Made by a program: the position numbers and the translations under genes. The notes under the pieces are model-generated. The model was not told where the DNA came from, did no database searches, and worked only from the letters and a program-made list of their open reading frames with translations. Shown here piece by piece: positions 34,774 to 46,819 of a stretch of DNA of 64,000 bases. The first letter of the stretch is position 1. Each line of letters begins with the position of its first letter. Origin of the DNA: Antilocapra americana (taxonomy: Eukaryota; Chordata; Mammalia; Artiodactyla; Antilocapridae); assembly GCA_007570785.1 (NCBI GenBank), contig ML664199.1:23023907-23087906 (forward strand), read 5' to 3'.

Positions 34774-34992
34774 ATCTACGTTATAAGTGAGTGAAAGTCA
34801 CTCAGTCATGTCTGACTCTTTGTGAATCCATGGACTGTACAGTCCATGGAATTCTTCAGGCCAGAATACTGGGCTGGATAGCCTTTCTCTTCTCCAGGGG
34901 ATCCTCCCAACCCAGGGATCAAACCCAGGTCACCCGCATTGCAGGTGGATTCTTTATCAGTTGAGCTATCAGGGAAGCCCTATCTATGTTAT
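34774..34992 (-). mobile_element. Bov-tA SINE, antisense, with 11-bp TSD
   Basis: Element 34785-34981. TSD atctaYgttat at 34774-34784 and 34982-34992 (one mismatch). Inserted in the antisense L1M. Confidence 0.94.
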
Positions 34993-35215
34993 GATGTATG
35001 TCAAAATTTCATTTCTTTTTATGGCTGAAGAGTATTCCATTGTATGTACAAACCATACTTTGTATATTCATTCACCTTGTCAGGACTTTTCACTTTTCAG
35101 CTATTTGAGTAATGGTGCTATTAACATTATTTTGCAAATATCTCTTCTAGTCCCAGCTTTTAATTGTTTTGGACATATACCTAGGAGTGAAATTGCTAAG
35201 TCATATGGTAATGTT

Positions 35216-35437
35216 GGCTTCCCAGGTGGTGCTAGTAGTAAAGAACCCACCTGAAAATGCAGGAGACATAGGTTCATTCGACCCCTGCATCGGGAAGATC
35301 CCCTGAAGAAGGGCATGGCATCCCACTCTAGTTTTCTTGCCTGGAGAATCCCATGGACAGAGGAGCCTAGTGGGCTACAGTTCATGGGGTCTCGAAGAGT
35401 CGGACACGACTGAAGTGATTTGGCACATGCACACACG
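35216..35437 (+). mobile_element. Bov-tA SINE, sense
   Basis: 'ggcttcccaggtggtgctag' to 'gtcggacacgactgaagtga' with a 'cacatgcacacac' tail. Faces the Bov-tA about 235 bp upstream in inverted orientation. Confidence 0.94.
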
Positions 35438-35774
35438 GTGGTTCTATGTCTGACTTTTTGAAGATCTGCCAACTTTCTTTCCACAGAGGCTGCACCGTTT
35501 TACATTCTCACCAGCAAAGCACAGCATTCCAATTCATCGACATCCTCGCTAACACTTGTGCTGTTGTTTTAAAAGTTACAGCCATCCTTGAAAGAGTGAC
35601 ATAGTAAATCACTGTCTTTTAACTTGCATTTCTCTAATGGTTAGTGATGATGAACATTGTTTCACTTGTTTATCGGTCATTCATTTATCTTCTTTAGCAA
35701 AATGTCTACTCATGTCCTTTCCCCTTTTTTGAATTGGGTTGTTTATTTCTGTTGCTGATGGTGCTTTCTTGTTT

Positions 35775-36100
35775 TTTAAAGGTAGGTAGGAAACATAATA
35801 GAGAAATGACCTCTGGTCACTTCATGCTTGGTGAGAACCAGTATTCACTATTCCATTTACTATTGAACTCCAAAATAAACACATCATTCTCTTTGTATTC
35901 TTTTCATTTATTCAAGTGTTGGAATTTTCTAAGATCTCAAAGAATTCCTTCATTGAGATGCTTGAACCAGACCTTCCAGGAAGCAGCCTAGGATTACTGA
36001 TCTGCATAGAGCATTTCAACATCACAGAATAATCTGGAAATGTGGTGTCAGTTTATCTCAGATTTCGCCCAGGATTCAATATAGCTTGAGGAAATGAAAA
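35775..36100. other. Unique stretch, no gene seen
   Basis: Short AT-rich sequence with no recognised repeat or exon. Confidence 0.4.
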
Positions 36101-36101
36101 T

Positions 36102-36271
36102 TAGTTCTTTTGGGGGACTCTCCTGGTGGTCCAGTGGCTAAGACTACACACTCCCAATGCAGGAGGCCTGGGTTTGATCCTTGGTCAGGGAATTAGATTC
36201 CATGTGCTGCAACTAAGACCTGGCATAGCCAAACAAATAAATAAAAATAAATATTAAAAAAAATAGTTCTT
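36102..36271 (+). mobile_element. CHR-type SINE (short form) with 8-bp TSD
   Basis: Element 36110-36263: 'gactctcctggtggtccagt', 'gggtttgatccttggtcagg', 'gcatagccaaacaaataaat'. TSD tagttctt at 36102-36109 and 36264-36271. It landed at the 5' edge of an MLT1A LTR. Confidence 0.9.
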
Positions 36272-36704
36272 GTTATAAGTTGATTTGTGATTTGTGTCCA
36301 CTCCCAAATTTATAAGAAGTCCTACTTATTTGGAGATGGGTTTTGTTTTTTAAAGAGGTAATTAAATTAAAATGAGGTAATTAGGATGAGACCTAACCCA
36401 GTATGACTGGTGTTCTTATAAAAGGGGGAAATTTGGACACAGATATGCACAGAGGGAGAACTCCATGTGAAGATGAAAGCAGAGGTTGGGGTGACATATC
36501 TATAAGCTAAGGAACATTGAAGTTGCCAGCAAACTACCAGACGCTAAGAAAGAACCACAGAGCAGAGGTTCCCTCACCAGCCTTCACACAGAACCAGCCC
36601 TGCCAACACCTTGATCTCAGACTTCCAGTCTCTGGAGCTGTATGACAAGAAGTTCCTGCCCTTAAAACCACAGTTTGTTACAGAAACCCTTGCAAATTAA
36701 TGCA
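36271..36704 (+). mobile_element. MLT1A-like solo LTR
   Basis: 'tgttataagttgatttgtga', 'tatgactggtgttcttataa', 'gacacagatatgcacagagg', 'ctgccaacaccttgatctca', ending 'gcaaattaatgca'. Confidence 0.85.
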
Positions 36705-36837
36705 GTCCTACTCCTCCAGAAAGAGTAAAAAGTCATTCCTGTAGCGTGTACAAGTTGTTTTGTGTTTAATAATTTTAAAAAGTGGCATTCCTTACCAAAG
36801 TTACCAATACTTCCCTCTTGATAGTGAGTATATTTTT

Positions 36838-36972
36838 AAATTTTTTTATTTGCCTGCATGGGGTCTTAGTTGTGGCATGTGAGATCCAGTTTCCCGATCA
36901 GGAACAGAGCCTCAGGCCCCCAGCGTTGGGAGCACAGACTCCTAGCCACTGGACCACCAGGGAAGTTCCTAG
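36838..36972 (-). mobile_element. CHR-type SINE, antisense
   Basis: 'ggggtcttagttgtggcatg', 'gagatccagtttcccgatca', ending 'ccactggaccaccagggaag', the antisense tRNA-like head. The 79- and 96-codon frames are SINE-derived. Confidence 0.88.
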
Positions 36973-36974
36973 TT

Positions 36975-38495
36975 CAAGTATTTTTGCACAGCTTCCCTAC
37001 AAATTACATACCAACAGAGAACCGCACCCAAGCTCAGCCAGTGAAATTTTTAAACTGCATAATAGCACATAGTAGCCAGGAACTAGTGGTGAATTTATCT
37101 AAATTTTAAACACCAACACTCCTCTAGACAATAGTCAGGTTTCAAAAATCACTACAAAAGGACACAGGCAGAAAGACAAGAACAGAAAGGTAGGGCACTG
37201 TATGCTAGATTTCTTTCGGAACGTTGATCCTGTTTTAGTCAATGGAAGTGAATTAGTAAGGCAATTGGCCTGTGACAACCATTGTTATTTCCAGAAAATC
37301 AGTGTTTTCCTGATCCTGTTCAATTTAAGGTAAGCAGTTCTTTTTCAATATTGTTTTGAAGGAAAGTCAAACAACTGGCATGCGTGGGGCACTTTCATGT
37401 CTCAACCCAGCAACTTAGAGGTTTTCAAAACAACATGGCTTTCACGAAACAAGTTAGCGGGAGCAAAGCCATGTGAGGGTCAGATTGCTGTGGGATCATG
37501 GTTCCTTGTGACTCCATCATCCCATTGCTGTCTCTTCCCTCCGCCTTTGCTTGTTTGCTTTCTCCTTTTTCCACCCCTTTATTTTCCTATTCATTGTGTC
37601 ATGAAGGGATACTCACAAAGGGTCAATTCTGCCCAGCATGGTTCTAGTGGAGATACGAATCACCATCAGCAGCAACTACATGAAGTGGATAAAAATTATA
37701 GGATGCTTCTCTCAAAGGGAGTTACAGAAATAGAATATGTCACAACCATCCCAAAGATTGAGACCTGATCAACGCTTGAAGGGAATGAAGCCACAACTCC
37801 TGGGGCTGTGTCTTTGGTCAAAGGTAGCCATTATCCTGGGACGATTAACTCCAGTGTCTTCACTGAAAACAGGTTCTCCTCTATTTGTCAGATGGAAAAA
37901 TGAAATTCTTCCATTTCCAAAGGAGGTAGTTACTAAGAATACTTTTACCCAACAAAATTATTTTCTTCCTCACCTCCTGGGCCTGAAGGTTGCACTGGCT
38001 GCCTCGTGGGGTAGGCAGTTCAGAGGGGAGAAATCTCTCATCTATATAGTCTTGTCACTTGCACACTTGGTGCTTTGTCTCTTGGGGACTTTTAATGGAA
38101 ACAGGTTCATTGTGATTTCAATGTGGATGGATTAATTTTTTTTCTTTGCTGGGAAATTTATCATGAATAGTCTCCACAAAAATGTAATGCTGGTTGTACC
38201 TATGCTTTTCACAAAGCTATATACCTTCTTAGCTGTGAGAAGTTGAAAACAATGGTTAAAATGCTTCCAGAAAGAAGCAACTGAAATAATAAACAGAGCT
38301 TTAGCAAACATGTGCCAAAGTGTATCAGCTTGATTCCTGCCTTTGCTCTCTTTATCTCAGTCCCTACATAAGCTGTAAATCACCCATGTCCTTGTTTGTT
38401 TACTAACATAGCCCTCCTGCTTGAGGTGCCAACATTCCTTTTGATTTGACACAATATGCTTTCATATTTCCACTGTGGGCTTTCTCATTTAGCCT
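36975..38495. other. Unique stretch, no gene seen
   Basis: Overlapping plus-strand frames of 123 and 132 codons at 37397-38135 were examined. They have no recognisable domain and no convincing splice sites, so no gene is called. Confidence 0.45.
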
Positions 38496-38499
38496 GAAT

Positions 38500-38600
38500 G
38501 CTACTCCTTAGCATGCTGTTGACTAGCTGTGTGACCTTAGGTAAACTGCTTCACATCTCTGGGCGTTTATTCAACAAACACCTTGGATTACCTTGGATTA
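38500..38600 (+). mobile_element. MIR SINE fragment
   Basis: 'gttgactagctgtgtgacct', 'taggtaaactgcttcacatc'. Interrupted on the right by a tandem doubling of 'ccttggatta' at 38581-38600. Confidence 0.65.
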
Positions 38601-38649
38601 ACACTATGATAGCACTCTAAGACAAGGCCCCTTCTAAGAAGCTTCAAAT

Positions 38650-38716
38650 TTAGTAAGAAAAAAATAAAGGAAGGGAAGGGAAGAAGGAGAAAAGCAAGAA
38701 GGAAAGAAAAAGGAGT
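38650..38716. repeat. Purine-rich (GGAAG/GAAA)n tract
   Basis: About 65 bp of almost pure A and G with GGAAGG and AGAAGG words. Confidence 0.85.
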
Positions 38717-38719
38717 CTG

Positions 38720-41095
38720 GTATAAGTTAAGCTTTGAAAGGAAGCCAGGATTTAGTTCTTTCATCTTTCTGTATTAATAACACCAAAAGCAAGGGACCAA
38801 GTAAACTCTGCTGTCCCAGGTCCCAGGCCAGCTTCTGGTCCCTATCTCTGAGGTCTAATCCTCCTCTTCTTTCTAAGAAACAGTTAGGCCTTGGAGTCAA
38901 CTGTAGCTGGAAAATGAGGCAGAGGGAATGGCTGGTGATACTCAAAGAACTTCAGGAGATAGACTGAGAAAATATATACACATCATCTGTGATGTACTTT
39001 TATGAGTATTGTATTATTTGATGAATTTTACTTTATTTTAGCATTTTTTTCTTTACAAGGACAATTCATGTTCCTTAGAGAAATAGAAAGGAAAAGGAGA
39101 AATCAGAAAGCACTCATGAACTCGTGTACCCATACAACCACTATCAACACCTTTTTTTTTGGTGTGGATCATTCCCCTCATTCTAAACCATGTGCAATTG
39201 CTTCAGTTTACAACAAGTGGGATCATACTATTCTAATTGTTCTGACAGCTGTTTTTTCTTCCTAAGTAAAGATACAGAATTTTATGTTTTAGACACATTA
39301 ATGAAAAATAGTTCCTATGTGTTGACTTTTCTAAATTAATATATTTCAATTGCTCTCAGTGGCCAGTTCTGTAAAGCAAACAAGGGTCAATTTCGATGTA
39401 TGACACATTTTTGCTCCCACCTCCTTAGGAAAGAAGAAAGGAAATTTAATACAGAAAAGCTATAGCATATGCATTTGTTCTTAATGTCAAAGTTCCAAGA
39501 ATCAGGACTTTTATTACATTTATTCTCATTCAGTTTAGGGTCAGGAGGAAAAAAGATTTATGAACGAAGAAGATGTTTAATGATTGCCAAAACTGTATCT
39601 GTTTGCTTCTTAAGACCGATCTTTTCTACATGCCATAAAAAAGCTCCATCACACTGATAAATTGTTTCTAACCTTTGGATTAAGGGTATAAAGAAATTTG
39701 TTTTCATCAGGGCATGAGCTTTCACTGAGTAAAGATACACAGTTCAGATTTTCAAATGAAGGTCAAAATTCTTTGTTTTGTGAATGACAAGAAGCCTACC
39801 TGCTTTTCTCCAAGTGACCTGCTTATCACTTGTGATGATCAGGAATATTGTCCCTCCTTGAAAGAGATCTGACCAAGGAGCATGTCAGTTCTCGGTTCTC
39901 GTACGTTTATTTTGGAAGGGATAAGAGAGAAATTTTAGAGACTTCCTAGAAAGACTTTGAGTTCAGCTCCACCGTTGTACTTTGGCTTCTCTTTGGAGAA
40001 GGGTGACTCTTTTCCTCAGCCAGATGCCCTCTTCGGGGCACCATGATGTTCTTTAACTTCTGTGTCTTCGGATAAAGGAATTTATCTTCACATGCCTGAC
40101 ATTGTCGTCTCAGTGTCTGGAAGACAAATAGAGCACTTTCTTCACAGGCCAATCTTGCCTAGTCTCAAACCTGGTGGTGGACTTTGTAACCAGCATGGAG
40201 ATGCTGGTGATAAGAAAGGATGCAGTTCAGAACATCATTCATGCATGTTGTAGCCAAAGACAGCTCCAAGTTGACCTTGTCTGTGTTGGGTCAGCTGTGA
40301 TTTCTATGTCTTTAGTTTTACAGAAGTTGCAAACCCCTCTAGGTTGGTTTCTCCTTCCCTCTGTCATTTAAGTTAGATTTAATTTCTCCTTCTACCTTCT
40401 TTTTACAACCACTATTTCCCTTGAATATTCAATACCGTACCTCCTCTTCACTGTGTTTTATGCCTCCATCTAAGGAAAACAGGAACCATGAGAGGTTGTA
40501 TTCTGAAAGTACATGGAACAATATAATAGAAACAAGATATCACTTAATACTTGAGGTTGGAAAGCCATTGTCCCTGGGGACTCTCCCATGCCTTTCCCAG
40601 TGGAACCAGTACAGATATCTCTAGCCAGGGCTCCTCCTGGGATACACTGATTCCGGTCTGGAAGTCAAAGTAGCCCAAGAGGTTATATAGATAGCCCAAA
40701 TTGTGCAAAACAGTCCTTATTTTTTATAGACACATGAAAAGCTTGGATTTGTGCCTTATCCCAGGGAGCTAGCCTTCGCCTGACCAAGGATTTCTCGCTT
40801 GTGTCATCAAGCCTCATCTTAGAATTACTCACAAACCTGCCTTCTCCTAGTTCTCAACATTCTAGGAACACGTACTAAGTAGTTTCCATCATTAAATATT
40901 TCTTTTAGAGGTCAGATGATAAACATGATCCATATGCCACTCCACAGACTTTTTCAGTATTGTTCAGCAGAGGAAGAAATTTTAAGGCTGAATTAAAACA
41001 GATTAGGAAGTGTGAACAGTGGTTAATATGACCATTCTACAGTTAAGAGTTCATTAAGTATGCTTCATATATATTCAGTTTCTATTACCTATAAA
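38720..41095. other. Unique stretch, no gene seen
   Basis: No convincing exon. The part at 39060-39260 ('gtgggatcatactattctaa') looks like an old diverged interspersed repeat, not named here. Confidence 0.4.
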
Positions 41096-41102
41096 TGTAT
41101 GA

Positions 41103-41370
41103 AGGTGAAAGTCGTTCAGTCATGTCTGATTCTTTGTGACCCCATATGTGCACTTGTATAACTTGTGCTCAGTTGCTAAGCCATGTCCGAATCTTTGTGA
41201 ACCCATGGACTGTAGCCCACCAGGTTCCTCTGTCTATGGAATTTTCCCAGGCAAGAACACTGGAGTGGGTTGCCATTTCCTACTCCAAGGGATCGTCATG
41301 ACCCAAGGATGGTACCCATGTCATCTGCATTGTAGGTGATTCTTAACCACTGTGCCACCTGGGAAGCCCA
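41103..41370 (-). mobile_element. Bov-tA SINE, antisense, with a repeated 3' segment
   Basis: The full antisense element spans about 41164-41370 ('gctaagccatgtccgaatct' ... 'gtgccacctgggaagccc'). Immediately left, 41103-41144 repeats the same BovA 3' segment ('aagtcgttcagtcatgtctg'), separated by about 20 bp. This is either two insertions or a partial duplication. Confidence 0.85.
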
Positions 41371-41456
41371 TAACTGTAATAGAGTAGCCTGGAATTAAAC
41401 AATAAATGTTACTTTTACTCCTTCCCTGTTTTCAGGGTTTATGATATTCATCTATT

Positions 41457-41560
41457 TAATAAATACATACTTAGCATCTACTATGTACTAGGCACTGAGT
41501 TTAACACTGGGAATAAGCACTGAAAAGACAGAAAAAGCCTTGCTATTCTAGAGGGATATG
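41457..41560 (-). mobile_element. L2 3'-end fragment, antisense
   Basis: 'taataaatacatacttagca', 'ctactatgtactaggcactg', 'aataagcactgaaaagacag', the reverse complement of the L2 terminus. Confidence 0.65.
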
Positions 41561-41564
41561 TGCC

Positions 41565-42670
41565 ATTGACCATGAAAGCTGATTACTACATGTAAGAAAA
41601 AAGAAGAAAAAGTAAATTTTGGAAAAGACACCCTTCCCTGTCTTTCAGCTTAAAAACAAGCCTTCAGAGACCATACCCAGAGAGTCTGAAACACCAAAGG
41701 CCATCTATTCCATGCAAAAGACTAACCTCACTCATCATTTTGATACACTCTTTTCTATTCTGATCAGTTGAAGTTCAGGCTTTAAGAGCTTTTGGTTTTT
41801 TTATTTTTCTGGCTGTCTCATCCTGTCTTTTAAACCATGACAGAAAAGGATTAATAGCCAAGAGAACAGAGGGCCTGACAACTCAATTCTGTCACCCATG
41901 AGTACTTATTAAGCTGCCACCTGTACATAGCCCAATGCTAGATGCTCTTGCTAATAACACACGTGTGTCTCTTCTCCCTGTGGGCTTGGCACACACCAAA
42001 CTTAACAGAAAACTGCAGCCCTAAGGCCCATGGTGAGTGTGGGGTCAGGGCCTTGGGCAAAAATTCAACTGAGTGAAAAAAAGAGGCAGATTCAGGTCTG
42101 AGGTTAATTACATCCTGTGGCGCTCACACTCTTAAAGACTTTGCAGGGCGGGGGGTGGGGCGGGGCTGGCTGGTGACTGTACGAAGGTTAATGGCACTAT
42201 TATATATTGAAAGAGTCTATATTGTGTCAGTAAAGAGATCGACTTCTGTTTAACAATGACATAATTGACCAGAGCTGCTCCTCCAATGCACTGAGGCAAG
42301 GCGTTGGAGACGAGGTTTGTTAGTAGAAGTCACACGCGTCCACACACCCACACACTCCTGCAAGCCCCATGCACTTCGCAGAGAAGACTCATTCCACCGT
42401 CTTTGGGTTTTCAAATGATCATGGCATCAGTTAAAATTGGAAAAACTTTATTATTCGTTTGGTTGTTGGAGGAAACCCATCTGAAAATCTCAGACTGCTG
42501 AAGCTTAGCATGGAGAGAGTTTAAGATTCTCTTAGGGTGGGATTTTAAGGCACAGTAATAGTTTCCAAATCGGACCCGGGGAAGGGCTGGCACAAGCGGT
42601 AAACGCGGCAGATTTGAAAACTGTGTCCTTCTCACCAGGTCCGGGCTGTGCCGTGTGTGCTCGGTGAACA
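41565..42670. other. Mostly unique stretch, no gene seen
   Basis: A short L2-like antisense piece may lie at 41900-41950 ('gtacttattaagctgccacc'). A GC-rich 'gggcggggggtggggcgggg' lies at 42146-42165, with few CpG. No gene seen. Confidence 0.4.
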
Positions 42671-42681
42671 CTTGCTAAATG

Positions 42682-42990
42682 TAGACTTCACAGAGAATGA
42701 ACTTATGGTGGGGGTCGGGGAGAATGAAGGGAAGGGATAGGAGTTTGGGATGGACATGTACACTTGGCTATATTTAAAATGGAAAACAAACAAGACCTTA
42801 CTGTACAGCACAGGGAACTCCGCTCAATGTTATGTGATAGCCTGGATGGGAGGGGAGTTTGGGGGAGAATGGATACATGTATATGTATGACTGAGTCCCT
42901 TTGCTGTCCACCTGAAACTATCACAAGACTATTAATCAGCTATGCTCCAATATAAAATTGAAGGTTGAAAAAAATTAATTAAGACTTCAA
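42682..42990 (+). mobile_element. Artiodactyl L1 3' UTR, 5'-truncated
   Basis: 'acagcacagggaactccgct', 'ggagaatggatacatgtata', 'cacctgaaactatcacaaga', 'cagctatgctccaatataaa' are the sense L1 3' terminus. The flanks share agacttca (42682-42689 region and about 42983-42990), a probable TSD. Confidence 0.9.
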
Positions 42991-45900
42991 AGCTAGGAAA
43001 GGTGGGCGAGGCGGCTTTCCTTCACCTTGTGGGCAGAATGAAATGGAACCAGGAAGCTATCGTTTTTGGCTTTATTTTCTCTAAAATGGGTTTATTGCAC
43101 TGATTTTGAGGATAACATGGGAAGTAACTGTGAAAATTTTAATTATTAAGGATTATAAATGTAAAAAATCATTTTTATTAACANNNNNNNNNNAATGGAG
43201 TTTAAGGAGGACAAAGGTAGGAAAGTGTTTAGGGCCACCATTCATGCAGGTTTGCCTAGGACTGAGGGGTTTTTGGAATGCAAGACTTCCAGTTTGAAAA
43301 TTTGGACAGACCCCAGAAAACCAAGATGAGCTGTCCACCCTGGTCCTCTTCAACTGTCTTCATTCCATGGCCTCTAATTTCAGTCCTCTCTTCTAACAGA
43401 GATTCAATAAACCTATGAAAATAAATCCCATATCCTTTAACTGTATGGCAACAAAGCTGTCTCTGCAGTTCTTGGTGAGGGCCTAGGGGTGCCATGGAGT
43501 AGAAGGGAAAATATCCCATTTCATTCTGCTCATTCTCCCAGGCTGCTGTTCTCCATCTTCTAGAAGAGCAGTGAGTTAAACAATGCACATGCCACACTGC
43601 CCACCTGAAACCAGTCACCATACCACTGCCGGCACTCTCCCACCACAAATACGCAAGAATAATGTTGCTGGGGTGTCAGAGGAAAACATAAGTTCTACTG
43701 GGCACAAACATGGAGGGCAAGTAATCAAGGTGTTTACCTGATGAATGAACAGGGGGACAAAAGCAGTATCATCTCAAATATATCTAACATTTTCCCATTA
43801 AGCCATGAAACTTGCAGATATTAATCATCAAAATAAATTTACCCTGCCCATAGGTTCATGCAGCCTTGCACAAGAGAAATGACCAGTACAGCGCTTCCTT
43901 TCATCACATTACCAAAGATGAAATGAATTTGGAAACAATATCCCAGGTGAATTAGACACTTAGCCACTTAACAAGAGGCTTTGCTAGGACCCTCGTTTAT
44001 TATTTCCAGAAGTTAAGTCAGTTCCTGCTAATAATTCAGTCCCATCCTGTTCACATCTCCATTATTTCACGGGCAGGAGATTTTGTGGCTAATGGCCAGA
44101 CCCTATTGTATCTTGAGTTTGGCATTGGAAATGGTTCTGAGAGCTTCCCGCTGAGCCAAGAGTCAAGTTAGAGATCTCTTGTGCAGAAAAGGATGGGTAT
44201 TCCATTATTCTGCAATATAGCAGAGTAAAATAAGTAGGATTTCATTTAAGCTGTGTTTCTCTTTTAGATTAGGTTAAATGGCCAAGATGCTAAAAGCTTC
44301 CTATCTTGTACAAATCGAGTGTCTCTGTCTGCTGATTCTGACCATTCTGGCTTCGAGTCATATTCTGAAAAGCTTTTGATAAGCATCTAAGTGTAGGGAG
44401 ACATCTCGTGTGTCTTGCTAGGAATGAGCACATTTTTATACCGAAGAAGGGTACTGCTCTGTCTTTAAGTGTCTTTCTTCCTTCAGGGGTATTTTAAAGG
44501 CAAGATTGAGAGTTTTAAACCAAATTGTAAATCTGAGTTTCAAATGGTAGACTCCAGGTTTCTTTTGGTGGGGGGTGGGGTGGGAATATTTGGAGGACAA
44601 ATCAGAATATCAATAATTCAAAGCATATCCCCTAGAAAGATACCTGTTTAGAAAGGAAGTTCTTGAAACAGAGAAAGCTCATTTCATAGTTAAAAAAAAA
44701 AAAAAAAGCACAGCATGGGAGAGGGAGAACCAGCATTGGTCTGCTTGCTACCAAATTTCCCATCACCCACCTCTGGTCTGACCTTGCCCGCTGCGGGCCA
44801 TCCTCCTCAAGGCTCGAGGGCCTCTGACAGCAGAAATAAAATCCTCTTCCACCCACTGGTTGATGCTTAAAATTCTACTATTAGGACTTAATCCCTTTAG
44901 TTTCAGCTTTGATCCCAGTTAAAATGCAAATACCTCTGGGTGGGGTAACCCTTTTAAACTGTTATCAGCCCTTTACAGTCCACTGAGAAGGAAGAAGCCA
45001 GGCAGATTCCACAAGGGTTGAGAGGGGAGATCTTGAGGCCAAAGTGGGATGGAAGACGAAGTGTGAGCACAGAAGGAGGTTCTTGGGGCCAGAAAACACC
45101 CGCCTCTCCCAACTGCCGAATCATGACAGGATCTGAAAATGGGAATCGTATTATGACTGAACAGCGCAGCATAAATTTATGTAGAAAAAACTCTACCAAA
45201 GAATCTGAGAGCAGCATTAGCTGAACAATGGGCCGGGCTACCATTCTACGAAAAGATAATTCAAATGTTAGGGCCCATTCTGAGATAAAATATAATGCCT
45301 AATCCTGAGGGTTCAGCCTTTCTGTTCTAACTTTAACTAAGGAAAAAAGTTTAGCCTTGTTAAAGCTATTATCTGTTCCTAAATTGCATAGTATATAAAA
45401 TGTAAATGTGATCACACCACTCTTAAATTATTATAACAATACGCCATTCTGTTTTCTTCCCCTTGACATTTACAAAATTCATTTGGAAGAGTGGGATCTA
45501 CCTCACAGAGATTAGTGATAAATCATGTATTTTTAATGAATATCAATAGGAGAAACCCCATGACATAGCCCACCATCTAATTTGATTAAACTGTGCTTAA
45601 GGCAACACTACCTCTCTGGCTAGGGAATAGCTCCATAATGACTTTGTGAGCATTATTGCAGGCTGTTTTAATGATTTAATGAACTGCCTCTATATTTAGT
45701 TCAATAGCCTTAAAATGATTAGTGTTTAAGAAAAATTAGCTCACTTTGATTTGATTCTATTTGATGGTAAGTTTAAATAACCTAACCCTTCAAAACACAG
45801 TGGAAAAAAAATCCTAGAATCACAGCCAGCTAACTGCTAGAAAACATTATGACCATCATTAATAACCGTTCATTTATGTTTAGCTACAGTATCCAGCCTG

Positions 45901-46585
45901 ACATGCTCATCGGAGGAGCTGGGCTGTAGGAACAAGGGCGAAAGCTGCATTTCATCTTCCCTTTCTACACTGGGAAGGGGAGGGAGAGGGGAGGAGATGG
46001 GAGAAGTGAGAAAGAGCCTTCAATTTCATGTGTTGGGCTATGAGGAATTTTCTCTAGTTCAGGTCCGAAGTAGGTCTCTGTCAACACTTGGGAGAAGTTC
46101 CAAGTTTCTGAGAGAGGAGGAGGGGAAAATTGGTGTGAGGTTTTGAGCCAACCCCTCCTGCTGTGATGCGGCCAGCCAGCATGGTTAGGTTTGAGCAGCA
46201 TGGTCAAGAAACTCCCTGAGACACCCTGATGGGAGTCAGGGAGGCTTTCTGCAAAGAGAACTGAGGCAGATGGTGCTTTTTAACAATGGTAAGTGATCTG
46301 AGAGTTGGTATGATACAGCAGAAGCCAGGGCTGGCACCTCACTCCAAACTAAAGCGGGTCACAGCACACAAATAGAAGGCTGTTTTGTAGGATCCCCATG
46401 GGTGACCACTGCATGGCCACAACCCAAAACATGGAAAAAAATTGCAATATTGGAGAACTGAGTACTGCACTTCATCGGAAACATCTAAGCCAGTGGTCTG
46501 ATTGTGCAGGATGCAGTGTTAAAAATCATCTTAGAGGTGAGTTACAGATTGAGAAATTTGTTTAGTTTTGAACTCTGGACTACTA
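42991..46585. other. Long unique stretch, no gene seen
   Basis: About 3.6 kb with no transposon recognised and no convincing exon. It includes an A homopolymer at 44692-44707 and the TAAT-rich block 45250-45900 noted as a finding. A 130-codon minus frame at 43256-43648 has no recognisable domain. Confidence 0.45.
43184..43193. other. Assembly gap (10 N)
   Basis: Ten undetermined bases in unique AT-rich sequence. Confidence 0.99.
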
Positions 46586-46589
46586 ATAG

Positions 46590-46815
46590 GGAATATTTAT
46601 GGAGCTTTTACCAAATGCCAGGCAATGTTTACTCTTCACATAAACTCTAAGAGGTGAAGGCAACGAACATCTTCACTTTAGCAGAGAAGCCAAAGCTCAG
46701 AGAGACTGAAGAGCTTGCCTAAGGTCACACAGCTCAGTGTGGGGAGGGGAGTGTGGTGCAGGCTTGAACCCAGGTCTGTTTGACTTCAGGTCCACTCTGT
46801 CACATCATCTTTCAT
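46590..46815 (-). mobile_element. MIR SINE, antisense
   Basis: 'ttaccaaatgccaggcaatg', 'gcttgcctaaggtcacacag' and 'gcaggcttgaacccaggtct' follow the reverse-complement MIR order. Confidence 0.85.
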
Positions 46816-46819
46816 GTCT

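Larger units (their letters stand above)
33790..35770 (-). mobile_element. L1M LINE, antisense, split by BovB and two Bov-tA
   Basis: Four segments read as one L1M in reverse complement: up to 33879 ('agtgtacaattcaatgccat'), 34529-34773 ('gtctctatgaatttgtctgt'), 34993-35215 ('gctgaagagtattccattgt', 'acctaggagtgaaattgcta') and 35438-35770 ('caccgttttacattctcacc', 'cttgcatttctctaatggtt'). Confidence 0.85.

Noticed and set aside
37397..38135. Two overlapping plus frames of 123 and 132 codons
   Set aside because: No recognisable family, no conserved motif, and no convincing splice acceptor or donor; length is within chance for this much sequence.
42140..42180. G-rich gggcgggg-type stretch as a second promoter
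   Set aside because: Very few CpG and short length; it looks like a G-rich tract and not an island.
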